Below are positions 7,658-16,930 of a stretch of 64,000 bases of DNA, one piece after another. Origin of the DNA: Arthrobacter sp. 9AX (GTDB lineage Bacteria > Actinomycetota > Actinomycetes > Actinomycetales > Micrococcaceae); the NCBI RefSeq assembly GCF_902506095.1, contig NZ_LR733293.1:1069003-1133002 (forward strand). Reading direction: 5' to 3'. How positions within the stretch are numbered: position 1 is the stretch's first letter; each line of letters begins with the position of its first letter. Under the pieces are notes generated by a model. That model saw only the letters and a program-made list of their open reading frames with translations, searched no databases and had not been told where the DNA came from. Position numbers and translations under genes: made by a program.

Positions 7658-9564
7658 GCATGGAAGGGGTGGCCTGGAGCTCCCTGTACAAGCTCACCCG
7701 GGCCAAAAGCGGCAAACCTTTCTCCAAGGCCACGCTGAAGCGCGTCCTGGGTTTTGCCCGGCCGCACCGTGGCCGGCTCCTGGCCTTCGTGGCGTTGTCC
7801 GTGGTAATGGCCGTCCTGGCGGTGGCAACCCCCGTCCTGGCGGGCCAGGTGGTGAACGCTATCGTCGCCAAGGCTGCAGCGGAGGAAGTGGTCCGCCTCG
7901 CGGTGCTGATCGCCGTCGTCGCTGTCGCTGAAGCAGGCCTCGGCCTGGTGAGCCGCTGGCTCTCCTCCACCATCGGTGAAGGCGTGATCGTGGACCTGCG
8001 AACCCGCGTCTTCGACCACGTCCAGAAGATGCCTATCGCCTTCTTCACGCGCACGCGCACAGGCGCCCTGGTCAGCAGGCTGAACAACGACGTCATCGGC
8101 GCGCAGTCCGCGTTCGCCGGGACCCTCTCCGGTGTGGTCAGCAACCTGGTGGCGCTGATCCTCACGCTCGTGGTGATGCTGGGGACCTCCTGGCAGGTGA
8201 CCGTCCTTGCCATGGTCCTGCTGCCGGTGTTCCTCATTCCCGCACGGCGGATGGGGTCCCGGCTGGCGGACCTGCGGCGCGAGGCAGCGGAGCACAACGC
8301 CGCCATGGGCACACAGATGACCGAGCGGTTCTCCGCACCCGGTGCCACGCTGGTCAAGCTCTTCGGCCGGCCGGACGAGGAATCCCGCGAATTTGCCGCC
8401 CGGGCGGGCCGCGTCCGCGACATCGGCGTCCGCACCGCGATGCTGCAGTTCACCTTCGTGACCGCACTGACCCTGGTATCGGCGCTCGCGCTTGCCCTTG
8501 TGTACGGGCTGGGCGGCTGGCTGGCCATCACCGGCCAGCTGGCGCCCGGCGACGTTGTGGTGCTGGCCCTGCTGCTCACCCGGCTCTACGCCCCATTGAC
8601 GGCGCTGTCCAACGCCAGGGTGGAGATCATGAGCGCACTGGTCAGCTTCGAGCGGGTCTTTGAAATCCTGGACCTCAAGCCGCTGATCCAGCAGAAGCCG
8701 GACGCTGAGCCGGTTCCGCCGGGCCCGGTCTCGGTGGAGTTCCACGACGTCCGCTTCGCCTACCCTTCGGCGGACAAGGTGTCGCTTGCCTCGCTGGAGG
8801 AGGTGTCCACGCTGGACACCCGCGGCGGCGACGAGGTGCTGCATGGCATCAGCTTCCGGGTGGAACCCGGCCAGACCGTGGCGTTGGTGGGGTCTTCCGG
8901 GGCCGGCAAATCGACCATCGCGCAACTGCTCGCCCGGCTTTACGACGTCGATGCCGGCGCCGTACGCCTGGGCGGAACCGCTCCGGGTACCGGCCTTGAT
9001 GTCCGCGATGCCACCTTCGATTCCCTCCGCGACACCCTGGGAATGGTGACGCAGGACGGCCACCTCTTCCACGAGACGATTGCCTCCAACCTCCGGCTTG
9101 CCAGGCCCGACGCCACCGAGGATGACATGTGGGAGGCCATCCGCCAGGCCCGGCTCGAAACGATGATCCGGTCACTGCCTGATGGGCTGGAGACGGTGGT
9201 GGGCGAACGCGGTTACCGGCTTTCCGGCGGCGAACGCCAGCGGCTGACCATCGCCCGGCTGCTGATCGCCCAGCCCCGTGTAGTGATCCTCGATGAGGCG
9301 ACGGCCGCGCTGGACTCCACCAACGAAGCCGCCGTGCAGGCTGCCCTGGGTGCCGCGCTCGAGGGACGTACCGCCGTCGTGATTGCCCACCGGTTGTCCA
9401 CCATCCGTGCAGCGGACGCGATCCTCGTAGTTGAGGACGGCCGGATTGTGGAGCGCGGCACGCATAACGAACTGCTGGCCGCCGAAGGACGCTACGCCGA
9501 GCTGTACCGGACCCAGTTCGCCGAAGCCACCGCCGTGGCCCAGGAAGCAGTTCCGGAGTACTAG
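7654..9564 (+). CDS. ABC exporter half-transporter (fused permease and ATPase)
   Basis: A 636-residue protein with an N-terminal six-TM exporter domain (about residues 35-320) followed by an ATPase domain. Motifs seen are GSSGAGKST (Walker A), LSGGERQRLTIARLL (signature), VVILDEATAALDS (Walker B with intact Glu) and IAHRLST (H-loop). All catalytic elements are canonical, so a homodimer is the simplest form. The chosen ATG at 7654 forms an ATGA overlap with the ABC-F stop; an ATG two codons later is also possible. An ATTP-independent feature is the insert between the first beta strands of the NBD (VSLASLEEVSTLDTRGGDE), longer than usual. Substrate unknown; drug or lipid export is typical of the family. 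Confidence 0.9.
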   Translation: MSMEGVAWSSLYKLTRAKSGKPFSKATLKRVLGFARPHRGRLLAFVALSVVMAVLAVATPVLAGQVVNAIVAKAAAEEVVRLAVLIAVVAVAEAGLGLVSRWLSSTIGEGVIVDLRTRVFDHVQKMPIAFFTRTRTGALVSRLNNDVIGAQSAFAGTLSGVVSNLVALILTLVVMLGTSWQVTVLAMVLLPVFLIPARRMGSRLADLRREAAEHNAAMGTQMTERFSAPGATLVKLFGRPDEESREFAARAGRVRDIGVRTAMLQFTFVTALTLVSALALALVYGLGGWLAITGQLAPGDVVVLALLLTRLYAPLTALSNARVEIMSALVSFERVFEILDLKPLIQQKPDAEPVPPGPVSVEFHDVRFAYPSADKVSLASLEEVSTLDTRGGDEVLHGISFRVEPGQTVALVGSSGAGKSTIAQLLARLYDVDAGAVRLGGTAPGTGLDVRDATFDSLRDTLGMVTQDGHLFHETIASNLRLARPDATEDDMWEAIRQARLETMIRSLPDGLETVVGERGYRLSGGERQRLTIARLLIAQPRVVILDEATAALDSTNEAAVQAALGAALEGRTAVVIAHRLSTIRAADAILVVEDGRIVERGTHNELLAAEGRYAELYRTQFAEATAVAQEAVPEY

Positions 9565-9588
9565 CGTCCCGGCGGCCGGGAGCGGGCG

Positions 9589-10005
9589 TCAGGCCAGGCG
9601 GGCGAGTTCGGGCAGGATATGGTCCGTCAGCAGCGGCGCCAGGTCCGAGGGCAGCCCGGGTCCGTCGCCAAGGCCTGCCAGGTCCAGCCACCGGATCTCG
9701 GCGATCTCGGCAGACGGGTGGGCCTCCCATGTGCCCGGTGCCATAAACACGGTGGCCTCGATGTCCGTGGCGGCTTCATTGGCGGCATCGGCGATCCAGA
9801 CGCCCATCAGCTGCAGTTCGCTGGGGTCGAGGATGATTCCCACCTCCTCGGCGAGCTCACGGGCAGCGGCCTGGACCGCGCTTTCGCCTGCTTCGGGCTT
9901 GCCGCCCGGGTGCATGAACATGGCGGTGCCGCGCTTCCGCACGGTCAGGAGCCGGCCGGCGTTGTCGAAGACGCAGACCGCGGAGACGACGATGCGGTTT
10001 TTCAT
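9589..10005 (-). CDS. NUDIX hydrolase
   Basis: A 138-residue NUDIX enzyme that would hydrolyse a nucleoside diphosphate linked to another moiety, possibly an oxidised nucleotide. The complete NUDIX box is present, from GGKPEAGES to RELAEEVGI, with the Glu pair that binds magnesium. The ATG overlaps the stop of the upstream DUF6314 gene by four bases, so the two form one leftward transcription unit. The gene ends 24 bp from the ABC exporter stop, in convergent orientation. Exact substrate is not readable. Confidence 0.9.
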   Translation of the reverse strand: MKNRIVVSAVCVFDNAGRLLTVRKRGTAMFMHPGGKPEAGESAVQAAARELAEEVGIILDPSELQLMGVWIADAANEAATDIEATVFMAPGTWEAHPSAEIAEIRWLDLAGLGDGPGLPSDLAPLLTDHILPELARLA

Positions 10006-10496
10006 GCTTCCTCATTCCGGAACCGGGCCAGCCGGGACGTCAGCAGGAGATCCTTAGAGGGTCCGGTGACATCCCAGCTGTAGCTGAAGTTGTCCGGGCC
10101 CCCGTAGGTGTAGGTGACGCGGTAGGTGTCGGGATCGCACCAGTGCCGGTCCCGGTTTTCCTCCGGGGTGAAGCTCATACTGTGGAAGGGGCGGCCGTCC
10201 GGGAAATATACGGCAAGCGTGTCCGGGCGGGCCGTCGTTTTCAGGACATAGGCGCGAGTGGCGGGGCCGGTGAAAGCAGGCCAGCGCATGATGCCTTCCT
10301 CACGGAGGTCCAGTCCGCCGTCGTCCGCCGAAACAAAATGAACGACGCCGGAAAAGGTTCCGCGGGTGCCGTCTGCCCGGTCCAGCAGGTCACGGTTGAT
10401 GGTCCAGCGGCCATTTGGCGGCACGGTCTCCGGAGTGGCCGGCGTCTGGCCGAGGAGGTAGGCACGGAGGTCGAACTCCGGGGGAGGAAAGTCCAA
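10002..10496 (-). CDS. DUF6314 family protein
   Basis: A 164-residue soluble protein that I recognise as DUF6314: an N-terminal YLLGQ segment, a beta-rich middle (GTFSGVVHF...), and the HWCDPDTYRVTYTY region near the C-terminus. Function is unknown; the all-beta pattern resembles small ligand-binding barrels. It is the first gene of a two-gene unit with the NUDIX hydrolase and starts immediately beside the tRNA-Arg gene on the same strand (the tRNA 3' end is two bases upstream of the ATG). Confidence 0.8.
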   Translation of the reverse strand: MDFPPPEFDLRAYLLGQTPATPETVPPNGRWTINRDLLDRADGTRGTFSGVVHFVSADDGGLDLREEGIMRWPAFTGPATRAYVLKTTARPDTLAVYFPDGRPFHSMSFTPEENRDRHWCDPDTYRVTYTYGGPDNFSYSWDVTGPSKDLLLTSRLARFRNEEA

Positions 10497-10497
10497 G

Positions 10498-10570
10498 TGC
10501 CCTCGATTGGAATCGAACCAACGACACCGGCTTTAGGAGAGCCGTGCTCTATCCACTGAGCTACGAGGGC
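10498..10570 (-). tRNA. tRNA-Arg (anticodon CCT)
   Basis: On the minus strand the sequence folds as a 73-nt cloverleaf. The acceptor stem is GCCCTCG with CGAGGGC and discriminator A. The D-arm is TAGCTCAGTGGATAGAGCA. The anticodon loop is CTCCTAA, with anticodon CCT (complement at 10535-10537), and the T-loop is GGTTCGATTCC. It reads AGG arginine codons. CCA is not encoded. It lies directly upstream of the DUF6314 gene. Confidence 0.95.
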
Positions 10571-10654
10571 GCGCATCCATTGGATCGGCAGAGCCGGCCC
10601 GCGCTGGACACGGTTACAAGCATACAAGGTGCGGAGCCGTACTACGCTCAAGGC

Positions 10655-11422
10655 ATGAGTCCAGCGCCGTCCACAGCTGCTTCCGCGACCGTTATCCCGG
10701 ACACCACCTCCACGCGGCAGTACATCGGGGCTTGGTCGGTGCTCAGCGTGCTGCAGTATTTCGCGGCGGAGGCCGCAGTGATCCTGGCCTGGGCCGGCCC
10801 CCGCCCGTACGATCTGCGCACCGGCTACATCAGCGACCTGGGCGCCCTGCGGTGCGGTGTCTTTGACGGCCGCGACGTGTGTTCGCCGCTGAACTGGCTG
10901 ATGAACGCCTCGTTTGTAGTGCAGGGACTTGGGATGCTGTTGGGTGCGCTGCTACTGGGCTCAGGGCTGCTGTGCGTGGCCGCCCTTGGGGGTGCCCGGG
11001 TGCAGCCGGGGCGGCGGAAACCGTGGCTGGCGGCCGTCTGGGTGCGGCTGTTGACCGCAACGGCAGGTGCCGGGACGGTGATCGTGGGACTGGTGCCGGA
11101 GGACGCCGGCTCCGGCTGGCACTACACCGGTGCCCTGATGTACTTCATCGCCGGGGCGGCAGCCCTGCTGGTCCTGGGGTTCCTGTGGCTGCGGAAGACC
11201 GTTATGTCGTGGTTCATCCTGGCCTGTGGTGCTGTTTCCCTCGCCGCCCTGGTGACCGGCGGGCTGACCCGGATGGAGGTGCCAGAACCCGGAGCGTTGG
11301 AACGGCTGATGGGTTACCCGGTCACGGTGGGAGTGGCTGCCGCCGGCCTGGTCATTGCGCAGCGGGTGCACCGGCAGCGGAAGCAGGTACGCGCCGCAGC
11401 GTCTCTTGGCCAGGCGCTTTAG
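10655..11422 (+). CDS. DUF998 family membrane protein
   Basis: A 255-residue protein with about six membrane segments and the DUF998 pattern: GYISDLGAL after TM1, then SPLNWLMNASFVVQGLGM, and a GLVPEDAG loop. Function is unknown. The reading frame is open further upstream, but that part crosses the tRNA gene, so the ATG at 10655 was chosen. Its stop overlaps by four bases the stop of the convergent membrane protein gene downstream. Confidence 0.8.
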   Translation: MSPAPSTAASATVIPDTTSTRQYIGAWSVLSVLQYFAAEAAVILAWAGPRPYDLRTGYISDLGALRCGVFDGRDVCSPLNWLMNASFVVQGLGMLLGALLLGSGLLCVAALGGARVQPGRRKPWLAAVWVRLLTATAGAGTVIVGLVPEDAGSGWHYTGALMYFIAGAAALLVLGFLWLRKTVMSWFILACGAVSLAALVTGGLTRMEVPEPGALERLMGYPVTVGVAAAGLVIAQRVHRQRKQVRAAASLGQAL

Positions 11423-12051
11423 GCTTCCCTGGGTTTGGGTTTCCGCGTCCGCAACAGCAATGCGGCGGCGCCTGCGAGGAGGCACAGGACCAGCAGGACC
11501 CAGCCGGCAACGGTGAGGGCGGATGCGAGGGCAACCTGGCCTGCGTCGGGGTCTGCAGATGCCAGCATGCCGTCGATGGCCACGTTGGCCCAGAGCCGGA
11601 CCACCACAAAGAGCAGCGGAAGGGCCCACAGCGCCCAGCGCAGCGCCTTCCTGGCAACGCTTGTTCCGATCAGCAGCAGCCACGTGAACCCGAAGATCAG
11701 CGGGAACAGGGTGCCGGCGGTTTTGTGGACATAATTGAGCTGGCCCCGGCCGTCGTCGTCCATGACCGCGTGCAGCCGGCTGATGTAGGCGGGATCGAAC
11801 CCGCCGATGAGTGAGTCCGGCATGGGCAGCCCGGTGGAGATTTGCCGAAGCTGGTCAAGTGTGAGCAGGTGCAGGTACCAGAACAGGAACAGGCTGGCCA
11901 CAACACCGGCGATCAGGATCAGGTTGCCGTTGTTCTCCGCCTTCTGGGGTGTGCGGTTCGTGGTGGGGTTCACCACCGGTGGAAGGTGGTGCTGTGGAAC
12001 AGCCGCCTTGGAGCCGTGCTTTTTGATCCGCTGCGCAGGGGTTTTGGCCAT
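11419..12051 (-). CDS. Hypothetical membrane protein
   Basis: A 210-residue protein of unknown family. A basic N-terminal segment (about residues 1-40) is followed by about four membrane helices and a C-terminal RTRKPKPREA tail. A soluble loop (about 65-100) with SRLHAVMDDDGRGQLNY lies between TM1 and TM2. The start is the ATG at 12051; an ATG further upstream would run into the divergent phosphatase gene promoter. Its stop overlaps that of the convergent DUF998 gene, and 32 bp separate its start from the divergent gene at 12084. Confidence 0.65.
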   Translation of the reverse strand: MAKTPAQRIKKHGSKAAVPQHHLPPVVNPTTNRTPQKAENNGNLILIAGVVASLFLFWYLHLLTLDQLRQISTGLPMPDSLIGGFDPAYISRLHAVMDDDGRGQLNYVHKTAGTLFPLIFGFTWLLLIGTSVARKALRWALWALPLLFVVVRLWANVAIDGMLASADPDAGQVALASALTVAGWVLLVLCLLAGAAALLLRTRKPKPREA

Positions 12052-12083
12052 GGCACCATTATCCCGCCCCATAAACTGAAGCC

Positions 12084-12914
12084 ATGACCATTGGCCGGCA
12101 CAGCGCTGTTGAACTTGACCCCTCCCTGGACGACCACGACCTCGCTGCGGCACTGGTCCGCGAAGCCGGGCAGCTGGCGCTGCTGATGCGGATGGCGGGC
12201 CTGCAGTCCGAACAGAAGACCTCGGTGTCCGACGTCGTGACCGCTGCCGACCACGCCGCCGAAGCCTACGTCCTGGAGCAGCTGCGGCGGTGCCGGCCCG
12301 ACGACGGCATCCTGGGGGAGGAGGGCGCCTCGGTCCCGGGGACGAGCGGCCGGACCTGGGTGATTGACCCAGTGGACGGCACCTACAACTTCCTGCACGG
12401 CTCCACCTACTGGTGCTCCGCGATCGCCCTGAAGGACTCCTCCGATGTGGTGCTGGGTGCCATCTTCCAGCCGGAGGAGGACAAGCTCTGGCTCGGCGGC
12501 AGGGCCCGGCCGGCCACGTTGAACGGCGAACCCCTCACGGTGTTCCACGAGGACCGGGGAGCGCGCAACAGCACGGCCGTCGCCGAACTGGGTGCCGCCA
12601 CGTACATCCACCCGAGCTGGCTGATGGACCCCCTGTGCGCCATGCCTTGGCACGCCGCCGCCACCTCCGCCGCCGCGCTGCGCATGCTGGGCTCGGGTTC
12701 CTGCGACCTTGGCCGGGTGGCCGACGGGCAGCTGGGCTGCTGGTTCCAGCACAGCTGCCCCGAGTGGGACTGGCTGCCCGGCAAAGCGATCGTCCGCGCC
12801 GCTGGCGGCGCCGTGGACACCGTCCGCGTGAACGGACTGGAGTGGTTCATGGCCGGAGGAACGACGGCGGTCCGCGAGTTGCGTGCCGCGCTGGAGTCCG
12901 GCTCGGTGGGCTGA
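12084..12914 (+). CDS. Inositol monophosphatase family phosphatase
   Basis: A 276-residue Mg2+-dependent, Li+-sensitive-type phosphatase fold acting on small phosphorylated molecules such as inositol-1-phosphate, histidinol phosphate or PAP. Motifs in order are DVVTAADHAAE, a GEEG metal-binding Glu region, WVIDPVDGTYNF (the DPxDGT signature) and SCPEWDWLPGKAIVRAAGG (C-terminal WD motif). It is not linked to the inositol catabolic cluster 9 kb away, and the substrate cannot be fixed from sequence. Histidinol-phosphatase activity is a known alternative in actinobacteria. Confidence 0.88.
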   Translation: MTIGRHSAVELDPSLDDHDLAAALVREAGQLALLMRMAGLQSEQKTSVSDVVTAADHAAEAYVLEQLRRCRPDDGILGEEGASVPGTSGRTWVIDPVDGTYNFLHGSTYWCSAIALKDSSDVVLGAIFQPEEDKLWLGGRARPATLNGEPLTVFHEDRGARNSTAVAELGAATYIHPSWLMDPLCAMPWHAAATSAAALRMLGSGSCDLGRVADGQLGCWFQHSCPEWDWLPGKAIVRAAGGAVDTVRVNGLEWFMAGGTTAVRELRAALESGSVG

Positions 12915-13004
12915 CGCATCCCCGTCAGCCCGTATGTGGACAAAGGCCCGTAATCCACAGGCTGGAGCTGGCTGTCAGTCCCACCGCCTAGACTTGTAGG
13001 CACC

Positions 13005-15500
13005 ATGGATATGTTGTTTGACCCGTACTCTGACGGACCGTTCAAAGCCGCTCCCACCGCCGCAGCCCGCACCAAGTCGCCGTCCGAAGGCGTAGCCGCG
13101 GCCCCGGGGACGGGCGGCAGCGTCCGCGCAGACCGGGCGCCGGAAGGGCACCGGGGCCACGGCATGGACCCGGCCAAACTGCTGGAGGGGCTCAACCCCC
13201 AGCAGGAGGAAGCCGTCAAGCACACCGGTGGTGCTCTGCTCATCGTGGCCGGTGCGGGTTCGGGCAAAACCCGTGTGCTCAGCAACAGGATCGCCTACCT
13301 GATCGCCACGGGACGGGCCCATCACGGAGAAATCCTGGCGATCACATTCACCAACAAGGCCGCCGCCGAAATGCGCGAACGCATTGAAAAGCTCGTGGGC
13401 GGACGCGCCAAGATCATGTGGATCTCCACCTTCCACTCATCCTGCGTCCGCATCCTGCGGCAGGAAGCGGCCAACGTCGGACTGAAGTCGAACTTCTCCA
13501 TCTACGACTCCGCCGATTCGCTGCGCCTGGTCACGCAGGTTTCCAAAGCCCTGGACCTGGACCCCAAGAAGTTCGCACCCAAAGCCATCCAGCACAAGAT
13601 TTCGGCTCTGAAGAACGAGCTTATCGACGCCGATTCGTACGCCTCCACCGCGAACTACAACGATCCCTTCGAGCACGCGGTAGCCGACGTCTTCAAGGGC
13701 TACACCCAGCGGCTGCGCCAGGCGAACGCCATGGACTTCGATGACCTCATCGCCGAAACCGTCTACATGTTCCGTGCGTTCCCTGCGCTCGCCGAGTCCT
13801 ACCGCCGGCGGTTCCGGCATGTGCTGGTGGATGAATACCAGGACACCAACCACGCCCAGTACGCCTTGGTCCGCGAAATCGTCGGGGAAGGTCCCGGGGC
13901 CTCGGAGCTCACGGTGGTGGGTGACTCAGACCAGTCCATCTATGCCTTCCGCGGCGCCGATATCCGCAACATCGTGGAGTTCGAAAAGGACTACCCCGAG
14001 GCACGGACCATCAAGCTGGAGCAGAACTACCGCTCCACGCAGAACATCCTGACCGCGGCCAACTCGGTGATCTCGCGGAACCCCAACCGCCCGGAAAAGC
14101 GGTTGTGGACCGCCGAGGGTGAAGGCCACAAGATCATCGGCTATGTGGGCGAAAACGAGCACGACGAAGCCCAGTTCATCGCCAAGGAAATCGACCGGCT
14201 TCAGGACGAGGACAACCTCCGCCCCGGCGACGTCGCCATCTTCTACCGGACGAACGCGCAGTCCCGTTCCATTGAAGACGTCCTGGTCCGGGTGGGGCTG
14301 CCCTACAAGGTGGTGGGCGGCACGCGCTTCTACGAGCGCAAGGAGATCAAGGACGCCCTCGCCTACCTCCGCGTCCTGGTAAACCCGGACGACGACGTCA
14401 ACCTGCGCCGGGTGCTCAACGAACCAAAGCGCGGCATCGGTGACCGCGCCGAGGGCGCCGTAGCCGCGCTGGCCGAGCGCGAACGAACGTCGTTCATGGC
14501 CGCCGCCCGCCGCGCCGAGCAGGCGCCGGGCATGGCCACCCGGTCCGTGAACGCGGTGCTCGGGTTCGTGAAGCTGCTCGATGACTTGGCCGAAGTGGCC
14601 GCGGGTTCGGGGGCGGCGGCGGCACTGGAAGCCGTCCTGGAGCAGACCGGCTACCTGGCCGGGCTGCGCGCCAGCACCGATCCGCAGGATGAGTCCCGGG
14701 TGGAAAACCTGGCGGAACTCGTCGCCGTCGTCCGTGAGTACGAACAGGAGAACCCGGAGGGGTCACTGGAAGCCTTCCTGGAGCAGGTGTCCCTCGTGGC
14801 TGATGCCGACCAGATTCCCGATGCCCCCGGCGCAGATATCGATGCCGCCGTGGCCGAGGCGAAAAGGCTGGGCGTGGTCACCCTGATGACGCTGCACACC
14901 GCCAAGGGACTCGAATTCCCGGTGGTGTTCCTGACCGGCATGGAACACGGACTGTTCCCCCACCAGCGTTCAGCCACGGATCCCAAGGAACTGGCGGAAG
15001 AACGCCGGCTTGCCTACGTTGGGCTCACCCGCGCCCGCAAGCGCCTCTATGTCACCCGTTCCGAGGTCCGCAGCATGTGGGGGCAGAGCCAGTACAACCC
15101 GGCCAGCCAGTTCCTGGAGGAAATTCCCGCTGAGCTCCTCGAATGGAAGCGTGAAGGAACCAGCAGGCAGGCCGGCGGCTGGGGCGGCGGCGGGTCCATC
15201 AGTTCGGGCCGCTACAGCGGATCCTTCTGGGGCGCAGGGACCTCACGCGGTGCTGCCGCCGATCCTTCGGCCGGTTTCAACGCCGACGTCCCCGCTGCCA
15301 TCGCCCGCAACCGGGTTCAGCCGCAGAAGGAAATCGTCGCCGTCAGCGTGGGGGACAAGGTCAACCACACCAGTTTCGGCAATGGAACAGTCCTGGCGCT
15401 CGAAGGAGCAGGGGACAAGACCGTGGCGAAGGTGAAGTTCGACGTCGGCGAAAAGCGGCTGCTGCTGCGGTACGCGCCGCTCACCAAACTCGACGCCTGA
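13005..15500 (+). CDS. pcrA: ATP-dependent DNA helicase PcrA/UvrD
   Basis: A superfamily 1A 3'-5' helicase for nucleotide excision repair and removal of RecA or stalled polymerase. Its 831 residues include GAGSGKT (Walker A, about 84-90), TFTNKAAAEMRER, VDEYQDTN (Walker B), VVGDSDQSIYAFRGA, QNYRSTQNIL, TLHTAKGLEFPVVFL and EERRLAYVGLTRARKRLY. The C-terminus ends in a Tudor-like segment (VSVGDKVNHTSFGNGTVLAL), as in other PcrA proteins, which contacts RNA polymerase. The N-terminal ~55 residues are low-complexity. Monocistronic by spacing. Confidence 0.96.
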   Translation: MDMLFDPYSDGPFKAAPTAAARTKSPSEGVAAAPGTGGSVRADRAPEGHRGHGMDPAKLLEGLNPQQEEAVKHTGGALLIVAGAGSGKTRVLSNRIAYLIATGRAHHGEILAITFTNKAAAEMRERIEKLVGGRAKIMWISTFHSSCVRILRQEAANVGLKSNFSIYDSADSLRLVTQVSKALDLDPKKFAPKAIQHKISALKNELIDADSYASTANYNDPFEHAVADVFKGYTQRLRQANAMDFDDLIAETVYMFRAFPALAESYRRRFRHVLVDEYQDTNHAQYALVREIVGEGPGASELTVVGDSDQSIYAFRGADIRNIVEFEKDYPEARTIKLEQNYRSTQNILTAANSVISRNPNRPEKRLWTAEGEGHKIIGYVGENEHDEAQFIAKEIDRLQDEDNLRPGDVAIFYRTNAQSRSIEDVLVRVGLPYKVVGGTRFYERKEIKDALAYLRVLVNPDDDVNLRRVLNEPKRGIGDRAEGAVAALAERERTSFMAAARRAEQAPGMATRSVNAVLGFVKLLDDLAEVAAGSGAAAALEAVLEQTGYLAGLRASTDPQDESRVENLAELVAVVREYEQENPEGSLEAFLEQVSLVADADQIPDAPGADIDAAVAEAKRLGVVTLMTLHTAKGLEFPVVFLTGMEHGLFPHQRSATDPKELAEERRLAYVGLTRARKRLYVTRSEVRSMWGQSQYNPASQFLEEIPAELLEWKREGTSRQAGGWGGGGSISSGRYSGSFWGAGTSRGAAADPSAGFNADVPAAIARNRVQPQKEIVAVSVGDKVNHTSFGNGTVLALEGAGDKTVAKVKFDVGEKRLLLRYAPLTKLDA

Positions 15501-15622
15501 GGGAGCCGCGGACAACGGTCCTTGTCCGCTCCCGCCGGCTGTCATACAGTTCAGGAACGCGCAGGCAGCCCCGGGCTTGGTGGGGTTCCAGCGGACCAGT
15601 ACGGCAGATTCGGGGCACTTCC

Positions 15623-16903
15623 GTGAAAATTCTGTTCGCCAGCCAGGCAATCGACGGCCACTTCAACCCCATGACCGGTGTGGCAATGGAACTCAAGGAA
15701 CGCGGCCATGATGTCCGCTGGTACACCGGCCGGGTCCTTGCAGGCAAGCTTGGCGAACTCGGGATACCGCTCTTTCCGTTCAAGCGCGCCATCGAGCACC
15801 GTGCGGACAACCTCACGGAGCTGTACCCGGAACGGGCCAGGCTGAAAGGGCCGCGGGCCATCGGCTTCGACGGAGAGAAAATCTTCGCCAGCAACATCAG
15901 CAGCTTCTTCGAGGACATCCGCGAACTGGACCACGATTTTCCCTTCGATGTCCTGGTGGCGGACAGTTCCATGTTCATCCACCGGCTCGTCGCCCACCTG
16001 TTGGGAAAGCGGGTGGTGGGCTTTGTGGTGATTCCGAACATGGAAAGCGATCCCCTGGTGCCCCCGCTCTTTTTCGGCTTCAGCCCGGCACGCAACCCGG
16101 GGGAAAAGGCCCTGCAGGCAGTGGCCGGGCTCCTCTCGGACAAGGTCATCCTCCGCGCCGCCAGCCAAAGTTACCGGCGGCAGCACAGGTTCTACGGCCA
16201 GGAGATGCCCAAAGGGGGCCGGCTCACCGACGAACCCTACCGGTGTTCGGACGCCGTCATCCAGACCGGCAGCAGGTCTTTGGATTTCCCGCGGCGGAAC
16301 GACAACCCCAAAGTCCACTACGTGGGGGCGCTCCTGCCTTATCGGCCCCCGGGAACAGCCGTCCCGGAGATCCGGCCGGAAGGTTTCGCCCGAACGGTTG
16401 TGGTCACCCAGGGCACGGTGGACAACCTGGACCAGGACAAGCTCATCATCCCCGCCTTGGAAGCCCTGAAGGACACGGACACCCTGGTGATGGTGGCCAC
16501 CGCTGGCCGCGGAACGGCAGAGCTGCGGGAACGGTATCCGCAGCCGAACATCCGGATCCACGACTACATCGACTTCGAAGCCGTCTTCGACTTCACCGAC
16601 GTCTTTGTCACCAACGGCGGATTCGGCGGCGTCCAGCTTGCACTGTCCAAGGGAGTCCCGCTGGTGGTGTCCGGGATCAACGAAGGAAAGAACGATGTCA
16701 ACGCCAGGGTTGAGTATGCCGGCGCAGGCATCAACCTAAAGACGGACCGCCCCTCCGCGGCAGGCATCGGCAAGGCCGTGAACGCCATCCTGGCCCATCC
16801 GGAATGGAAGCACCGGGCACAGCAGATGGCCCAGGACTTCGGCTCCCAGAACCCCGCTGAAGCTGCAGCCAAAGTGGTGGAAGGTGTCCTGAGCAACAGC
16901 TAG
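15623..16903 (+). CDS. UGT/MGT-type glycosyltransferase (GT1 family)
   Basis: A 426-residue GT-B fold enzyme that would transfer a sugar from an NDP-sugar to a small hydrophobic acceptor. The N-terminus (ILFASQAIDGHFNPMTGVA) is the acceptor-binding half, with a GHxNP-like motif. The C-terminal half carries VVTQGTVDN and TNGGFGGVQLALSKGVPLV, the donor-binding region; GGFGG takes the place of the usual GGxGT/HGG pattern. Start is GTG. The acceptor is unknown; macrolide, flavonoid or lipid targets occur in relatives. No biosynthetic cluster surrounds it. Confidence 0.85.
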   Translation: MKILFASQAIDGHFNPMTGVAMELKERGHDVRWYTGRVLAGKLGELGIPLFPFKRAIEHRADNLTELYPERARLKGPRAIGFDGEKIFASNISSFFEDIRELDHDFPFDVLVADSSMFIHRLVAHLLGKRVVGFVVIPNMESDPLVPPLFFGFSPARNPGEKALQAVAGLLSDKVILRAASQSYRRQHRFYGQEMPKGGRLTDEPYRCSDAVIQTGSRSLDFPRRNDNPKVHYVGALLPYRPPGTAVPEIRPEGFARTVVVTQGTVDNLDQDKLIIPALEALKDTDTLVMVATAGRGTAELRERYPQPNIRIHDYIDFEAVFDFTDVFVTNGGFGGVQLALSKGVPLVVSGINEGKNDVNARVEYAGAGINLKTDRPSAAGIGKAVNAILAHPEWKHRAQQMAQDFGSQNPAEAAAKVVEGVLSNS

Positions 16904-16930
16904 GAAGCGGCAATACAGCATAATGGGGCC

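Noticed and set aside
7546..9072. Long open frame on the minus strand opposite the ABC exporter (508 codons)
   Set aside because: The translation is His/Gly/Arg-rich with no recognisable domain, and the plus strand holds a clear exporter. High GC makes such antisense frames common.
10498..10570. tRNA-Arg as an integration site for a mobile element
   Set aside because: No partial tRNA copy or integrase lies nearby; flanking genes look like ordinary chromosomal ones.
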